A stretch of 64,000 nucleotides of DNA from NCBI GenBank assembly GCA_964372115.1, contig CAYJPN010000003.1, forward strand, positions 62,001 through 126,000, in the 5' to 3' direction. Source of the DNA: CG2-30-36-16 sp964372115. GTDB lineage: Bacteria; Bacteroidota; Ignavibacteria; Ignavibacteriales; Ignavibacteriaceae. The translations under genes were made by a program, and so were the position numbers. Shown here piece by piece: positions 53,849 through 62,575 of the stretch (position 1 is its first letter; the number at the start of each line of letters is the position of its first letter). The notes under the pieces are model-generated. The model was not told the origin of the DNA, searched no databases, and saw only the letters and a list, made by a program, of their open reading frames with translations.

Positions 53849-54361
53849 TTAATAGAAAATTTCCTTCACCCCAATCAGGTGATTTATTGTAGTTTTTCCC
53901 ATTGTAAACGGGAGACTCTCAACAAACTTGAATCCAATTTTTTTGTACCATTCAAGTGCGTTGATGTTCTTATCCATTACGCCGATCCAAATTTCGGAAA
54001 ACCCTTTTTCTTTTGCGGTCGTAAAAGCAATATCCATCATACTTTTCCCGATTTTTAATTTTTGGAATTCCGGCAAGACATAAATTGATGAAAGATAAAA
54101 TTTATTATCTTCATCACTGATAGATAATTTTAACCAGCCGACAACCTTACTTTCAACTACCGCTACAAAACAAAATACCTTCTTGTCGTTATAAAGTTCT
54201 TCAAGTTTGTTAAGGTTATAAGTTTTGTTTAGATAAAAAGTTAAATCCTCATTCGGAACAAATGAAGAATATGCATTACTCCATGATTTTTGTAAAATAT
54301 CATAAACATTTCGGAAATCACTTTTTTCCCAGTTCCTGAATGTTATTTGCGTTTGGCTCAT
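53849..54361 (-). CDS. GNAT-family N-acetyltransferase
   Basis: The 170-residue product has the GNAT fold: ITFRNWEKSDFRNVYDILQKSW, the central strand FYLSSIYVLPEFQKLKIGKSMM with the acetyl-CoA pyrophosphate loop (Q-K-L-K-I-G-K-S), and the final EIWIGVMDKNINALEWYKKIGFKFV. Residues after this are typical of acetyltransferases acting on small amines or protein N-termini, but the substrate is unknown. It lies directly downstream of the epimerase gene (eight bases), so they form one unit. Confidence 0.87.
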   Translation of the reverse strand: MSQTQITFRNWEKSDFRNVYDILQKSWSNAYSSFVPNEDLTFYLNKTYNLNKLEELYNDKKVFCFVAVVESKVVGWLKLSISDEDNKFYLSSIYVLPEFQKLKIGKSMMDIAFTTAKEKGFSEIWIGVMDKNINALEWYKKIGFKFVESLPFTMGKTTINHLIGVKEIFY

Positions 54362-54369
54362 TTTTATTT

Positions 54370-55404
54370 CTAAAAGAATAATTTAGCGATGCGTAAAATT
54401 CCCTGCTTCCACCTTACGCGATGCGAAATACCACTGGCTGCTTGTATTTTATCAACATTTTCAAGATACCACTTGAAATTTCGAAGGAGTGCGTCTTTAT
54501 TTGAATATTTCGGTTTATAGCCCAGAATGCTTTCTGCTTTTTCAATTGAGACAAATGAATCCTTAGAGGCGGTTTCGTAAACCCATTTGTAAAGCGGCGA
54601 TAGTTTTAATGCCTCTAAAAATCTTAACGTAACAATTATTGGTTTTTCTGGTAAACCAACAATCTTTTTCCCGAAGCCCGCATAATCGAGAACCGCCTGG
54701 TAATCTTCTTTCATCGTTGTAAATTCTTTAGCGCCGATGTTAAAGGTGTCGTTTACTCTTTGTTCATCAAGCGTGATGCACAGGTAAACAGCATCGCATA
54801 AATCTTCAACGTCTAAAAGCTGATATCTGTTTTTCCCGCTCCCGATCATCGGAAAACCTTTCCCGTCTTTTGCCCAATCGTAAAGCAGATCAAAAACACC
54901 GAGACGCTCGGGACCAATAAATGATTTAGGGCGAAGAACCGGAACACACATTTTGTCGCGGTAATTAATACACTCTTCTTCCGCAGCAATTTTTGCTTTG
55001 CCGTATGGCCCAACTCCGTCAAGTTTATCATTTTCAAAAAGGGGATGATGGTCGGGTATTCCGTAAACAGCGGTCGACGAAATATGGATAAATCTTTTTA
55101 CTCCTGCCAGATGTGAAGCATTAATTAATTTTTTTGTGCCGTCGATGTCAGTTGAAAAAATATCTTCGGCTTTGTACAACGGCAGCGCTGCTGCTGTGTG
55201 TACCACCATATCGCATCCGGCGACAGCTTTTTTTACAACTTCCTTATTTCTTATATCTCCTTTAATTATTTCAATTTTATCCATCATATCGGGATAATCG
55301 AAATCAACTATGTCGAGTGAAACTATTTCGTTGCCGCGGGAGTGTAAGTGCCTAACTAAGTTAATGCCGAGAAACCCCGCACCGCCGGTTATTAATATTT
55401 TCAT
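54370..55404 (-). CDS. NAD-dependent epimerase/dehydratase family protein
   Basis: The 344-residue extended SDR enzyme has the nucleotide-binding start KILITGGAGFLGINLVRHL (Gly-x2-Gly-x2-Gly) and the catalytic Tyr-x3-Lys as Y-G-K-A-K in GVGPYGKAKIAAEE, with Ser/Thr upstream in HISSTAVYG. It is built like UDP-sugar epimerases and 3-beta-hydroxysteroid dehydrogenase-like SDRs. Substrate identity is not decided by sequence. No polysaccharide cluster surrounds it. Confidence 0.87.
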   Translation of the reverse strand: MKILITGGAGFLGINLVRHLHSRGNEIVSLDIVDFDYPDMMDKIEIIKGDIRNKEVVKKAVAGCDMVVHTAAALPLYKAEDIFSTDIDGTKKLINASHLAGVKRFIHISSTAVYGIPDHHPLFENDKLDGVGPYGKAKIAAEEECINYRDKMCVPVLRPKSFIGPERLGVFDLLYDWAKDGKGFPMIGSGKNRYQLLDVEDLCDAVYLCITLDEQRVNDTFNIGAKEFTTMKEDYQAVLDYAGFGKKIVGLPEKPIIVTLRFLEALKLSPLYKWVYETASKDSFVSIEKAESILGYKPKYSNKDALLRNFKWYLENVDKIQAASGISHRVRWKQGILRIAKLFF

Positions 55405-55551
55405 AAAAAATTTTCATCCATATAAAAAAAACAAAGACAAAATTAGTAATTTTGGTTTCGGCTTCAAAGATATTTTAACATCAATAGTAGTTAATAATAT
55501 CAGCGGGGGTTAAAATATTTACTATCGAACCCTAAAGGACAAAGAGTTTTT

Positions 55552-56286
55552 TTGAAAAAAGAAGTACAAAATAAGAATAAGAAGAATTCGCAATTTCCCG
55601 TCCGCGGAATTGTACTTTCTGTTGTTATACATATTTTTGTTTTTATGCTCGGCGGCTTATTTATGAATTTTTTTTACCGGAGTCCGCACTCAACCCCGGT
55701 GATGCTGGAGTATCAGCAACTTGAACCAAAAGATGACAATCTAAAAAACAATGATCAACTTGTCCCCGAAAAACAAGAAGAAGATAAGGAGACGGAATCT
55801 GTTGAAGAGAAGCAAAAACAAGTTGAGACGCCGCCTGTTTATTACTCTCTCAATCCTTCCGATGCGGATACTTCTTCATTAAACCAAATATACAGTGAAC
55901 CGACAAGGAATGTTAGAATTCGTTATCCGGCAGGGTGGACATTTATAGATCAAAATGTAAAAGGTAAACTTGATGCCGTTTCATTTTGGTCGACAAGTAA
56001 AAAATATGATACGCCTCCCTATGTTTTTTTGGAGGTAAAAGAGAAATATTTATTTAATCCGAAAAAGTTTACGGATACATTAGAAACTGATTTTTATAGA
56101 GCATTTTACAACCAGCCGGAAGAACTCTCCGGGCAGGTTTCGCAAATATTTTATTTCCGTACAGATGATGAAGAGGATTTTAGCCTTAAATTAATTGTAA
56201 AGGGGAAAGACAATTTTTTAATGTTTCAGAAAGAGTTTTTCGGGATGATTAAAACTTTTAAATTTGGCAACAAATTATTTAATTAG
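55552..56286 (+). CDS. TonB-like membrane-anchored protein, unknown function
   Basis: The 244-residue product starts with TTG and has a short basic N-terminus, one membrane helix (GIVLSVVIHIFVFMLGGLFM) and a Lys/Glu-rich linker (about residues 60-100) that recalls the TonB or TolA layout. The C-terminal 130 residues (RIRYPAGWTFIDQNV ... KEFFGMIKTFKF) do not look like a TonB C-terminal domain and resemble a small beta-rich lipid- or protein-binding fold. ExbB/ExbD are not nearby. I do not recognise the family. It is followed after 15 bases by the DUF4412 protein. Confidence 0.6.
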   Translation: MKKEVQNKNKKNSQFPVRGIVLSVVIHIFVFMLGGLFMNFFYRSPHSTPVMLEYQQLEPKDDNLKNNDQLVPEKQEEDKETESVEEKQKQVETPPVYYSLNPSDADTSSLNQIYSEPTRNVRIRYPAGWTFIDQNVKGKLDAVSFWSTSKKYDTPPYVFLEVKEKYLFNPKKFTDTLETDFYRAFYNQPEELSGQVSQIFYFRTDDEEDFSLKLIVKGKDNFLMFQKEFFGMIKTFKFGNKLFN

Positions 56287-56301
56287 ATAAAAGGATACAA
56301 A

Positions 56302-56970
56302 ATGATTACAAAAAAATTACTCGCGTGGTTAATTATTTTTTCGGCTTCTGTTTTTGTTTTCCCCCAAAAAGGATTTGAAGGAAAACTAACTATGAACATT
56401 GAAGCAGCCGGACAAAAAACAGAAATGAATTACCTTATGAAAGGGGATAAAATTAGGATAGAGGTAGAGGATGGCGAAGCTGCAGCAATGATTATGGACA
56501 GTAAAACTAAAACAATGCTTGTTGTGATTCCATCTCAAAAAATGTATATGGAATTTGATTACGGTAAAATGATAGATGGAATGTCAGGAAATAACAAGAA
56601 TGATGAAGAAACGGGTGCGCAGATAAAAAAAACGGGAGAAACAAAAAAAATAAATGGTTATAACTGCGAAAAGTGGATAATCAAGGACGAAAACAGCAAT
56701 ATTGAAGCCTGGGTAACTACTGAATTAGGCAATTTCGTTTTTGCTCAAAATCCAATGGGTGGAAATGACGGTCCGGCATGGCAAAAAGAGTTTGAAGGAA
56801 AAGGTTTTTTCCCGATGCAGGTATTAGAAAAAGATGAAAAAGGAAATGTGAACAGCAAAATGGATGTTACCAGGATAGAAAAAACATCGTTAAATGGTGA
56901 TTTATTCAGCGTGCCCGCCGGTTACCATAAGATGGAAATACCTGGAATGGACAATTTAAAGATGAAATAG
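56302..56970 (+). CDS. Secreted DUF4412 family protein
   Basis: The 222-residue protein has a signal peptide (KLLAWLIIFSASVFVFPQ) and the DUF4412 pattern: GFEGKLTMNIEAAGQKTEMNYLMKGDKIRIE, followed by an Asp/Thr-rich strand and IKKTGETKKINGYNCEKWII. These are envelope beta-sheet proteins of unknown function, widespread in Bacteroidota. It is co-directional with the TonB-like gene and followed by a terminator. Confidence 0.78.
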   Translation: MITKKLLAWLIIFSASVFVFPQKGFEGKLTMNIEAAGQKTEMNYLMKGDKIRIEVEDGEAAAMIMDSKTKTMLVVIPSQKMYMEFDYGKMIDGMSGNNKNDEETGAQIKKTGETKKINGYNCEKWIIKDENSNIEAWVTTELGNFVFAQNPMGGNDGPAWQKEFEGKGFFPMQVLEKDEKGNVNSKMDVTRIEKTSLNGDLFSVPAGYHKMEIPGMDNLKMK

Positions 56971-56977
56971 CTTTTGG

Positions 56978-57014
56978 GCTGTTTCTGCAAACCGCTGAAA
57001 CAGCTATTTTTTTA
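56978..57014 (+). terminator. Terminator after the DUF4412 gene
   Basis: GCTGTTTC pairs with GAAACAGC across an 11-base loop, followed by TATTTTTTTATT. The loop AAACCGCTGAAAC matches an inner part of MITE-like copy B. Confidence 0.85.
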
Positions 57015-57073
57015 TTAATAACAGTATTTTAGTGGGAAAATAAATCTTTACATACCAATAAGCGCTACATTCC

Positions 57074-57104
57074 TTGACTTTCTAACTGCAGTAGATTATT
57101 TTTC
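57074..57104 (+). promoter_or_regulatory. Promoter of rplM-rpsI
   Basis: TTGACT at 57074-57079 and TATTTT at 57097-57102 are 17 bases apart. Extended to TATTTTTC, the second box also fits the Bacteroidota -7 form (one mismatch). The GGAGGAAAT ribosome binding site and GTG start follow. Confidence 0.6.
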
Positions 57105-57147
57105 GCCTCTTTAGTAAAAAGTTTTTTGGTTTCGGAGGAAATTAATT

Positions 57148-57600
57148 GTGAAGCAGGAGAAATTAACAAAGTTTGTAAAAGCTGAAGACGCTGACCGGAA
57201 ATGGTACATTGTTGATGCAAAAGATCAGGTTTTAGGGCGTCTTGCCACTCATGTAGCCAGTGTTATACGTGGTAAAAACAAAGCTGTTTTTACACCGAAT
57301 ATGGACACGGGTGATTTTGTGATTGTTATTAATGCCGCTAAGGTAAGAATGACAGGCAAAAGAGAGCAAATGAAAACTTACGCTCATCATTCCGGTTACC
57401 CGGGCGGCTTAAAGGTAAGAAGTTTTGGCGAAGTTATGGCTAAAAAGCCGGAATTCGTCATTGAAAATGCAGTGAAAGGGATGTTACCTAAAACAAGGCT
57501 TGGTAAACAACTTATTAAAAAATTAAAAGTTTATGCCGGCGACGCACACCCTCACGAAGCTCAGAAACCTGAATCATTAAGTTTTTTTATCGGAGAATAA
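57148..57600 (+). CDS. rplM: Large-subunit ribosomal protein uL13
   Basis: The 150-residue protein shows the L13 features: KWYIVDAKDQVLGRLATHVASVIRGKNKAVFTPN and KVRMTGKREQMKTYAHHSGYPGGLK, and the C-terminal AVKGMLPKTRLGKQLIKKLKVYAG. The length is standard. It starts with GTG after a strong GGAGG site. rpsI follows directly after its TAA, giving the conserved rplM-rpsI pair. Confidence 0.98.
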   Translation: MKQEKLTKFVKAEDADRKWYIVDAKDQVLGRLATHVASVIRGKNKAVFTPNMDTGDFVIVINAAKVRMTGKREQMKTYAHHSGYPGGLKVRSFGEVMAKKPEFVIENAVKGMLPKTRLGKQLIKKLKVYAGDAHPHEAQKPESLSFFIGE

Positions 57601-57987
57601 ATGGCTGATCAAATTTTTATAGGTAGAAGAAAAACATCAACAGCTAGAGTAATTTTGAAAAGTGGCAGCGGTAAAATTACCGTTAACGGAAAAGAATTTG
57701 AACATGCCTTCCCGATGCTCCTAAGCAGAGAGGATATTTTAACGCCTCTTAAATTGACTGAAAACGAAGGACAGTACGATATTAGAGCTAATGTCCGCGG
57801 TGGCGGTACAACAGGTCAGGCTCAGGCTATCCGCCTTGGTATTGCAAGGGCACTGTTAGACATTAATCCTGAATACAGACTTAAACTGAAACCCGAAGGA
57901 ATGCTTACAAGAGACCCAAGAATGGTTGAGCGTAAAAAATACGGACAACCGAAAGCTCGTAAGAGATTCCAGTTCTCTAAAAGATAA
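57601..57987 (+). CDS. rpsI: Small-subunit ribosomal protein uS9
   Basis: The 128-residue protein opens with FIGRRKTSTARVILKSGSGKITVNGKE and ends with the typical KKYGQPKARKRFQFSKR. The C-terminal Lys/Arg tail reaches the P-site tRNA in the ribosome. The ATG directly follows the rplM TAA, so the two are translated together. The mature length is standard. Confidence 0.98.
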   Translation: MADQIFIGRRKTSTARVILKSGSGKITVNGKEFEHAFPMLLSREDILTPLKLTENEGQYDIRANVRGGGTTGQAQAIRLGIARALLDINPEYRLKLKPEGMLTRDPRMVERKKYGQPKARKRFQFSKR

Positions 57988-58000
57988 TTTTTTAATTAAC

Positions 58001-58079
58001 TATAATAATCAATCATACTTCCTGATTTGCCTCCTGTGTCCCGCATAAAAAGGGATTAAAGGCAAAAATGACGGAAGTA
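58001..58079 (+). promoter_or_regulatory. rpsB promoter element and structured leader RNA
   Basis: TATAAT at 58001-58006 may be a -10 box, with no clear -35. The following leader can fold into one nested stem: TACTTCC (58016) with GGAAGTA (58073), TTTGCC (58026) with GGCAAA (58061), and TCCC (58039) with GGGA (58052). The arrangement ends just before the AGGAGT ribosome binding site. Leaders of rpsB genes are known sites of S2 autoregulation in other bacteria. The fold is my reading, not a computed structure. Confidence 0.55.
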
Positions 58080-58100
58080 GAAGACTAAACAGGAGTCATA

Positions 58101-58967
58101 ATGAGAAAAATCGATTTAATGAAGCTCATCGAATCCGGTGCGCACTTTGGGCATTTAACCCGCCGTTGGAATCCTAAAATGAAGCCTTATATCTTCATGG
58201 AAAAAAACGGGATTCACATCATCGACCTAAAAAAGACTTTATTTGAACTCGAAAAAGCTGCGGAAGCGTTAAGAGCTATTGCAGCAGAAGGTAAAAAAAT
58301 TCTTTTTGTCGGTACCAAAAAACAAGCTAAAAATATTTTAGAAGTTGAAGCAAGAAAATGTGATGCACACTGGGTAAGCGAAAGATGGCTTGGCGGCATG
58401 CTTACGAACTTTTCAACTATTAGAAAAAGCATAAAAAGACTTCACAACATTGAAAAATCGGAAACTGACGGCACTTTTGATAAGATTACAAAAAAAGAAC
58501 GTTTATTTCTAACCAGGGAAAAAGACAAACTTAAAAAAGTACTCGAAGGTATTGAAAACATGTCGAGACTTCCCGGCGCAATGTTTGTTGTTGATATTAA
58601 AAAAGAATCTATTGCAGTAAAAGAAGCAAAAAGGCTCGGAATACCAGTATTTGCAATCGTCGATACAAATTGCGATCCCGATCCGATTGATTATGTAATT
58701 CCTGCAAATGATGATGCTGTAAAAACAATTGAGCTAATCATCAATTATGTTTCAGACGCTACACTTGAAGGCGCTGAAAAGGCGAAAGAGCTAAAAGCTG
58801 AAGAAGCAGCCGAAGCTGAAAGAGGAAGAAAAATAAGAGAAGAAGAAAGAAAAGAAGAGAAAGAAACAAGGGAATTCAGAAGAAAACCCAGAGAAAATAG
58901 GGAAGTAAAAGAAAAGAAAGAAGAACCCAAGCAAGATGAAGCTCCGGCTGAATCTTCTGAAAAATAA
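58101..58967 (+). CDS. rpsB: Small-subunit ribosomal protein uS2 with charged C-terminal extension
   Basis: The 288-residue protein has the S2 core: SGAHFGHLTRRWNPKMKPYIF, ILFVGTKKQAKNIL, ERWLGGMLTNFSTIRKSIKRL and FAIVDTNCDPDPIDYVIPANDDA. Residues about 225-288 form an additional Lys/Glu/Arg-rich tail (EEAAEAERGRKIREEERKEE). The core ends near residue 225, and such tails are common in Bacteroidota S2. It heads the rpsB-tsf operon, and tsf begins 18 bases after its stop. Confidence 0.98.
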   Translation: MRKIDLMKLIESGAHFGHLTRRWNPKMKPYIFMEKNGIHIIDLKKTLFELEKAAEALRAIAAEGKKILFVGTKKQAKNILEVEARKCDAHWVSERWLGGMLTNFSTIRKSIKRLHNIEKSETDGTFDKITKKERLFLTREKDKLKKVLEGIENMSRLPGAMFVVDIKKESIAVKEAKRLGIPVFAIVDTNCDPDPIDYVIPANDDAVKTIELIINYVSDATLEGAEKAKELKAEEAAEAERGRKIREEERKEEKETREFRRKPRENREVKEKKEEPKQDEAPAESSEK

Positions 58968-58985
58968 GAGAGAAGGAAATAGAAT

Positions 58986-59849
58986 ATGGCTATTACCGCT
59001 GCACAAGTTAATGAACTGAGAAAAAAAACCGGAGCTGGTATGATGGACTGTAAAAAAGCCCTTACCGAAGCTGACGGCGATTTTCAAAAAGCAATTGAAA
59101 TACTTCGTAAAAAAGGCGCTGCTGTTGCAGCTAAACGCGCAGAAAAAACAGCAACCGAAGGTTTGGTTTTAACTAAAATATCCGATGATAAAACAAAGGC
59201 TGTTATTGTTGAAGTAAACTGCGAAACCGATTTTGTTGCCAACAGCGATGATTTTAAACAGTTTGCGAACCTTGTTTTAGAAACTATCTTTGAAAACAAT
59301 CCGGCAAATCCTGTTGAATTATTAGAAAAAAATCCTTCCGTTAAAAACAAACTTGACGAAGTGATGGGAAAAGTCGGTGAAAAATCTGAAATATCTAGAT
59401 TTTCTTTTGTTAATGCTGAAAATGGTCTTGTTGTTGATTATATTCATCCGGGTTCCAAACTTGGCGTATTGGTTGAATTTGCAAATGTAAAAGATGCTAA
59501 AGATGAACTTTACGAAATAGGAAAAGATACGGCAATGCAAGTTGCGGCGATGAAACCTATTTGCGTTTTTAGAGAAGAAGTTCCGACCGATGTGATTGAA
59601 AAAGAAATAGATATATATAAAGAAATTGCCCGCAAAGAAGGTAAACCTGAACAAATTCTTGAAAAAATTGCCCTTGGAAAAATTACAAAGTTTTATCAGG
59701 AAAACTGTTTGTTTGAACAAGCGTATATAAAAGATAATGCTAAATCAATCGGCGATTTGATAAAAGACTTTAACAAAAAACATACTGCCGATGTTAAATT
59801 GGTTATGTTTAAAAGGTATCACCTCGGCGACGAGAATAAAGCTCAATAA
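58986..59849 (+). CDS. tsf: Translation elongation factor Ts
   Basis: The 287-residue nucleotide-exchange factor for EF-Tu has the N-terminal UBA-like domain with the conserved ELRKKTGAGMMDCKKALTEADGD and TDFVANSD. The C-terminal dimer-like halves are present (DTAMQVAAMKPICVFREEVP). It follows rpsB in the conserved pair and is closed by a hairpin terminator. Confidence 0.98.
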   Translation: MAITAAQVNELRKKTGAGMMDCKKALTEADGDFQKAIEILRKKGAAVAAKRAEKTATEGLVLTKISDDKTKAVIVEVNCETDFVANSDDFKQFANLVLETIFENNPANPVELLEKNPSVKNKLDEVMGKVGEKSEISRFSFVNAENGLVVDYIHPGSKLGVLVEFANVKDAKDELYEIGKDTAMQVAAMKPICVFREEVPTDVIEKEIDIYKEIARKEGKPEQILEKIALGKITKFYQENCLFEQAYIKDNAKSIGDLIKDFNKKHTADVKLVMFKRYHLGDENKAQ

Positions 59850-59858
59850 GCTTTTTGT

Positions 59859-59892
59859 AAAAAGGTCTTAATATTTATTAAGACCTTTTTTT
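59859..59892 (+). terminator. Terminator after tsf
   Basis: AAAAAGGTCTTAATA pairs with TATTAAGACCTTTTT around a small loop, ending in a T-run. Confidence 0.93.
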
Positions 59893-59935
59893 ATATTTAA
59901 ACCAACCCGAAAATAACTTTTGTGAAAGGAATATT

Positions 59936-60655
59936 ATGAGCCAGTTAAAATACAAAAGAGTTCTTCTTAAATTAAGCGGTGAATCGCTTATGGGACAAAA
60001 GGGTTTTGGTATAGATCATAACGTATTAAACTATTTTGCTTTGGAAGTAAAAAAAGCGCACGAGTTTGGCGTACAGATAGGTATTGTAATCGGCGGTGGA
60101 AATATCTACCGCGGTTTAAGCGCAAGCGATCAGGGTATTGATAGAGTAACGGGTGACAACATGGGCATGCTTGCTACATTGATAAACTCACTTGCTCTCC
60201 AAAACGCTATTGAACACCAGGGCGTCTTTTCTCGGCTAATGAGTTCGATATCAATGGAACAGGTAGCGGAACCTTATATAAGAAGGAGAGCCATTCGTCA
60301 TCTTGAAAAAGGAAGAGTAGTGATATTCGGCGCTGGTACCGGTCTTCCTTACTTTAGTACTGATACAGCCGCCTCGCTTCGGGCAGTTGAAATTCAGGCT
60401 GATATAATTATAAAAGGAACAAGAGTAGACGGCGTTTACGACTCCGACCCCGAAAAAAATCCTAAGGCATTACGATTTGAAAATATTACTTATTTGGATA
60501 TCCTAAAAAATAATTTAAAAGTAATGGACATGACTGCTGTGAGTCTTTGCCAGGAAAATAGCCTGCCGATGGTTGTTTTTAATATGAACGAACCGGGCAA
60601 CCTGCTTCGATTGGTTCAGGGTGAAAACGTAGGCACAGTAATATCAAACAAATAA
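59936..60655 (+). CDS. pyrH: UMP kinase
   Basis: The 239-residue amino-acid-kinase-fold enzyme phosphorylates UMP. Motifs are RVLLKLSGESLMG, IGIVIGGGNIYRG, GDNMGMLATLINSLAL, IFGAGTGLPYFSTDTAA and IIKGTRVDGVYDSDP. It forms a hexamer in other bacteria. The pyrH-frr order after tsf is conserved, with 88 bases to frr here. Confidence 0.98.
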   Translation: MSQLKYKRVLLKLSGESLMGQKGFGIDHNVLNYFALEVKKAHEFGVQIGIVIGGGNIYRGLSASDQGIDRVTGDNMGMLATLINSLALQNAIEHQGVFSRLMSSISMEQVAEPYIRRRAIRHLEKGRVVIFGAGTGLPYFSTDTAASLRAVEIQADIIIKGTRVDGVYDSDPEKNPKALRFENITYLDILKNNLKVMDMTAVSLCQENSLPMVVFNMNEPGNLLRLVQGENVGTVISNK

Positions 60656-60743
60656 TTATTTTATTATGCTTGATAATTTAACTTTTGTCCCTTAATTTTT
60701 TTTTGTTGATTCTTCGCTTTTTTAACAAAACAATGAGGACTTT

Positions 60744-61298
60744 ATGGAAGATATAATAAAAGACGCAAAATCGAGAATGGATAAATCGATAGAGGCTCTA
60801 AGAAGCGAATTGGCAAAGGTAAGGACCGGTAAGGCTACCACCGCTCTACTCGACGGCGTAAAAGTTGACTATTATGGCTCGCACATGCCCATAAACCAGG
60901 TTGCAAATGTTTCGGTATTAGATGTGCATACGCTTTCAATTACTCCATGGGATAAAACGATGGTTCAAGCTATAGACAAAGCTATAATGGAAGCTAATCT
61001 TGGTTATAACCCCATGAGTGATGGTACAAATATCAAAATACCTATACCTCCGTTGAACGAAGAAAGACGCAAAGAGTTTGTAAAACTTACAAAACGTTTT
61101 GGCGAAGAAACCAAAGTTGCTGTTCGTAACATAAGAAGAGATGCTAACGATCATTTAAAGAGAGAAGAAAAAGATAAAAAAATATCGGAAGATCAATTAA
61201 AAGATGCGGAAGATATTGTACAAAAACTTACCGATGAACATGTTCAAATTGTTGACGAAATACTAAAACACAAAGAAAAAGAAATAATGGAAGTGTAA
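60744..61298 (+). CDS. frr: Ribosome recycling factor
   Basis: The 184-residue protein shows RRF features: ALRSELAKVRTGKATTALLDGVKVDYYGSHMPINQVANVSV, then LSITPWDKTMVQAIDKAI and PIPPLNEERRKEFVKLTK, with the long C-terminal helix KHKEKEIMEV. It splits the ribosome after termination together with EF-G. It ends the rpsB-tsf / pyrH-frr stretch and is followed by a terminator. Confidence 0.98.
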   Translation: MEDIIKDAKSRMDKSIEALRSELAKVRTGKATTALLDGVKVDYYGSHMPINQVANVSVLDVHTLSITPWDKTMVQAIDKAIMEANLGYNPMSDGTNIKIPIPPLNEERRKEFVKLTKRFGEETKVAVRNIRRDANDHLKREEKDKKISEDQLKDAEDIVQKLTDEHVQIVDEILKHKEKEIMEV

Positions 61299-61324
61299 AG
61301 TTTCCAGAAATTAATTTTTATTAG

Positions 61325-61349
61325 AATCCGGTTTATACCGGATTTTTTT
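61325..61349. terminator. Terminator between frr and the convergent CapA-like gene
   Basis: AATCCGGT pairs with ACCGGATT around a TTAT loop, followed by TTTTT. The minus-strand gene ends just at its right edge. Confidence 0.88.
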
Positions 61350-62502
61350 ATTCCTCAATATTTATTTCTGGCTTAAGAATCGGAGCGGTTAATATTTCTA
61401 AAACATTATTTTCGGAATGAATGATAAGGGTATTATAAATATCGAATGAACGGTAAACGGGGTGTAACGGAGTGTTTGGCACAATAAATCCACTATCCAG
61501 AATAATTAAATCAACACCCGGGAAATCTTTTGATGTTAGTTCTTTTATTATTCGTATTCCGTTATTAGTTTCATCATAACCCGGAACCCCCGGCGGGGTT
61601 TGAATAACAGGTATAATTTTTCCTCTTAAAAAATCACCCGATGCTTCATCAATATAAATATCGAGTATGCAGCTCATCCCGCTTACTCCGCTTATACTTA
61701 CATTTCCATAAGTTAAAAAATTGCCGAGTGAATACGCAATTAATTTATCTTTATAAGATTCAGTCGCACGTAAAACATGAGGTCCATGTCCAAGTACCAA
61801 ATCAGCGCCGGCATCAATAACCGAGTGAGCAAACTCATAAACATTTCCTCTATCTTCTCCGAGGAATTTTTCATTCGTCCTTAAAATATGCAGCGCGGTT
61901 TTTCCTTCGGCGCCGCCATGAAACGACACAACAACAATATCAGCCTTTTGTGCGGCTTGTTTTACTATTGTTTTAGCTTCTTCAAGGTTGCTGATGTCGA
62001 ATGAATTGCCCGAATAACCGAATGGAATAAACGCGATAGATTTATTTTTATATTTTATGATTTTTATTTCTTTTTTGGGAAGCGGGGTAATCTTTAATTC
62101 AGATAATCGCTTTTGCGTAAATGAATACGCATCGTACCCATAATCTTCAGAGTGATTATTATCTAAATTTAATACCGAAAAACCCATTTTTACCAATGCC
62201 TGCGCGTTATAAGCAGGCATACCGAATTCATAACATCTGCCTGCTGCTCGCGATGTATCGCTGCACTTTACCGGGTGCATCTCACCTGTAATTAATGCTC
62301 CTTCCAGGTTGCCGAAGACTATATCGGCATTTGATAAATAACTTCCGATACTTGCCGCAAAAATATTTCCGCTGTCCGGCGGAATAATTGTTTTTGGCGT
62401 TTTAGAGCCGAGCATAATATCCCCTACAGCTTTTATTCGTATTTGCCCAAACGAGGTTGCGGCAATTAATATACAAAATATAAATTTTAATGATTTGTGC
62501 AT
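61348..62502 (-). CDS. CapA-family (poly-gamma-glutamate capsule type) metallophosphatase-like protein
   Basis: The 384-residue secreted protein has a signal peptide (KFIFCILIAATSFG) and the CapA metallophosphatase pattern: KAVGDIMLGSKTP, FGNLEGALITG, NLDNNHSEDYGYDAY, VVVSFHGGAEG and GHGPHVLRATESYKDKLIAYSLGNFL, whose Asp, Asn and His residues are metal-ligand candidates. CapA proteins are required for poly-gamma-glutamate anchoring in Bacillus. In other bacteria they occur singly and their substrate is unknown. No capB/C genes are seen. The C-terminal 90 residues are specific to this protein. Confidence 0.85.
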   Translation of the reverse strand: MHKSLKFIFCILIAATSFGQIRIKAVGDIMLGSKTPKTIIPPDSGNIFAASIGSYLSNADIVFGNLEGALITGEMHPVKCSDTSRAAGRCYEFGMPAYNAQALVKMGFSVLNLDNNHSEDYGYDAYSFTQKRLSELKITPLPKKEIKIIKYKNKSIAFIPFGYSGNSFDISNLEEAKTIVKQAAQKADIVVVSFHGGAEGKTALHILRTNEKFLGEDRGNVYEFAHSVIDAGADLVLGHGPHVLRATESYKDKLIAYSLGNFLTYGNVSISGVSGMSCILDIYIDEASGDFLRGKIIPVIQTPPGVPGYDETNNGIRIIKELTSKDFPGVDLIILDSGFIVPNTPLHPVYRSFDIYNTLIIHSENNVLEILTAPILKPEINIEE

Positions 62503-62575
62503 TACAGAGAAATTAAAATATTCACGAAATCGACAATCTAAAAATTGCAGCGCTGGTTTTGGAAATTTTTATCAC

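Noticed and set aside
58791..59087. 98-codon minus-strand ORF rich in Phe and Ser
   Set aside because: It is the antisense of the Lys/Glu-rich tail of rpsB and has no independent support.
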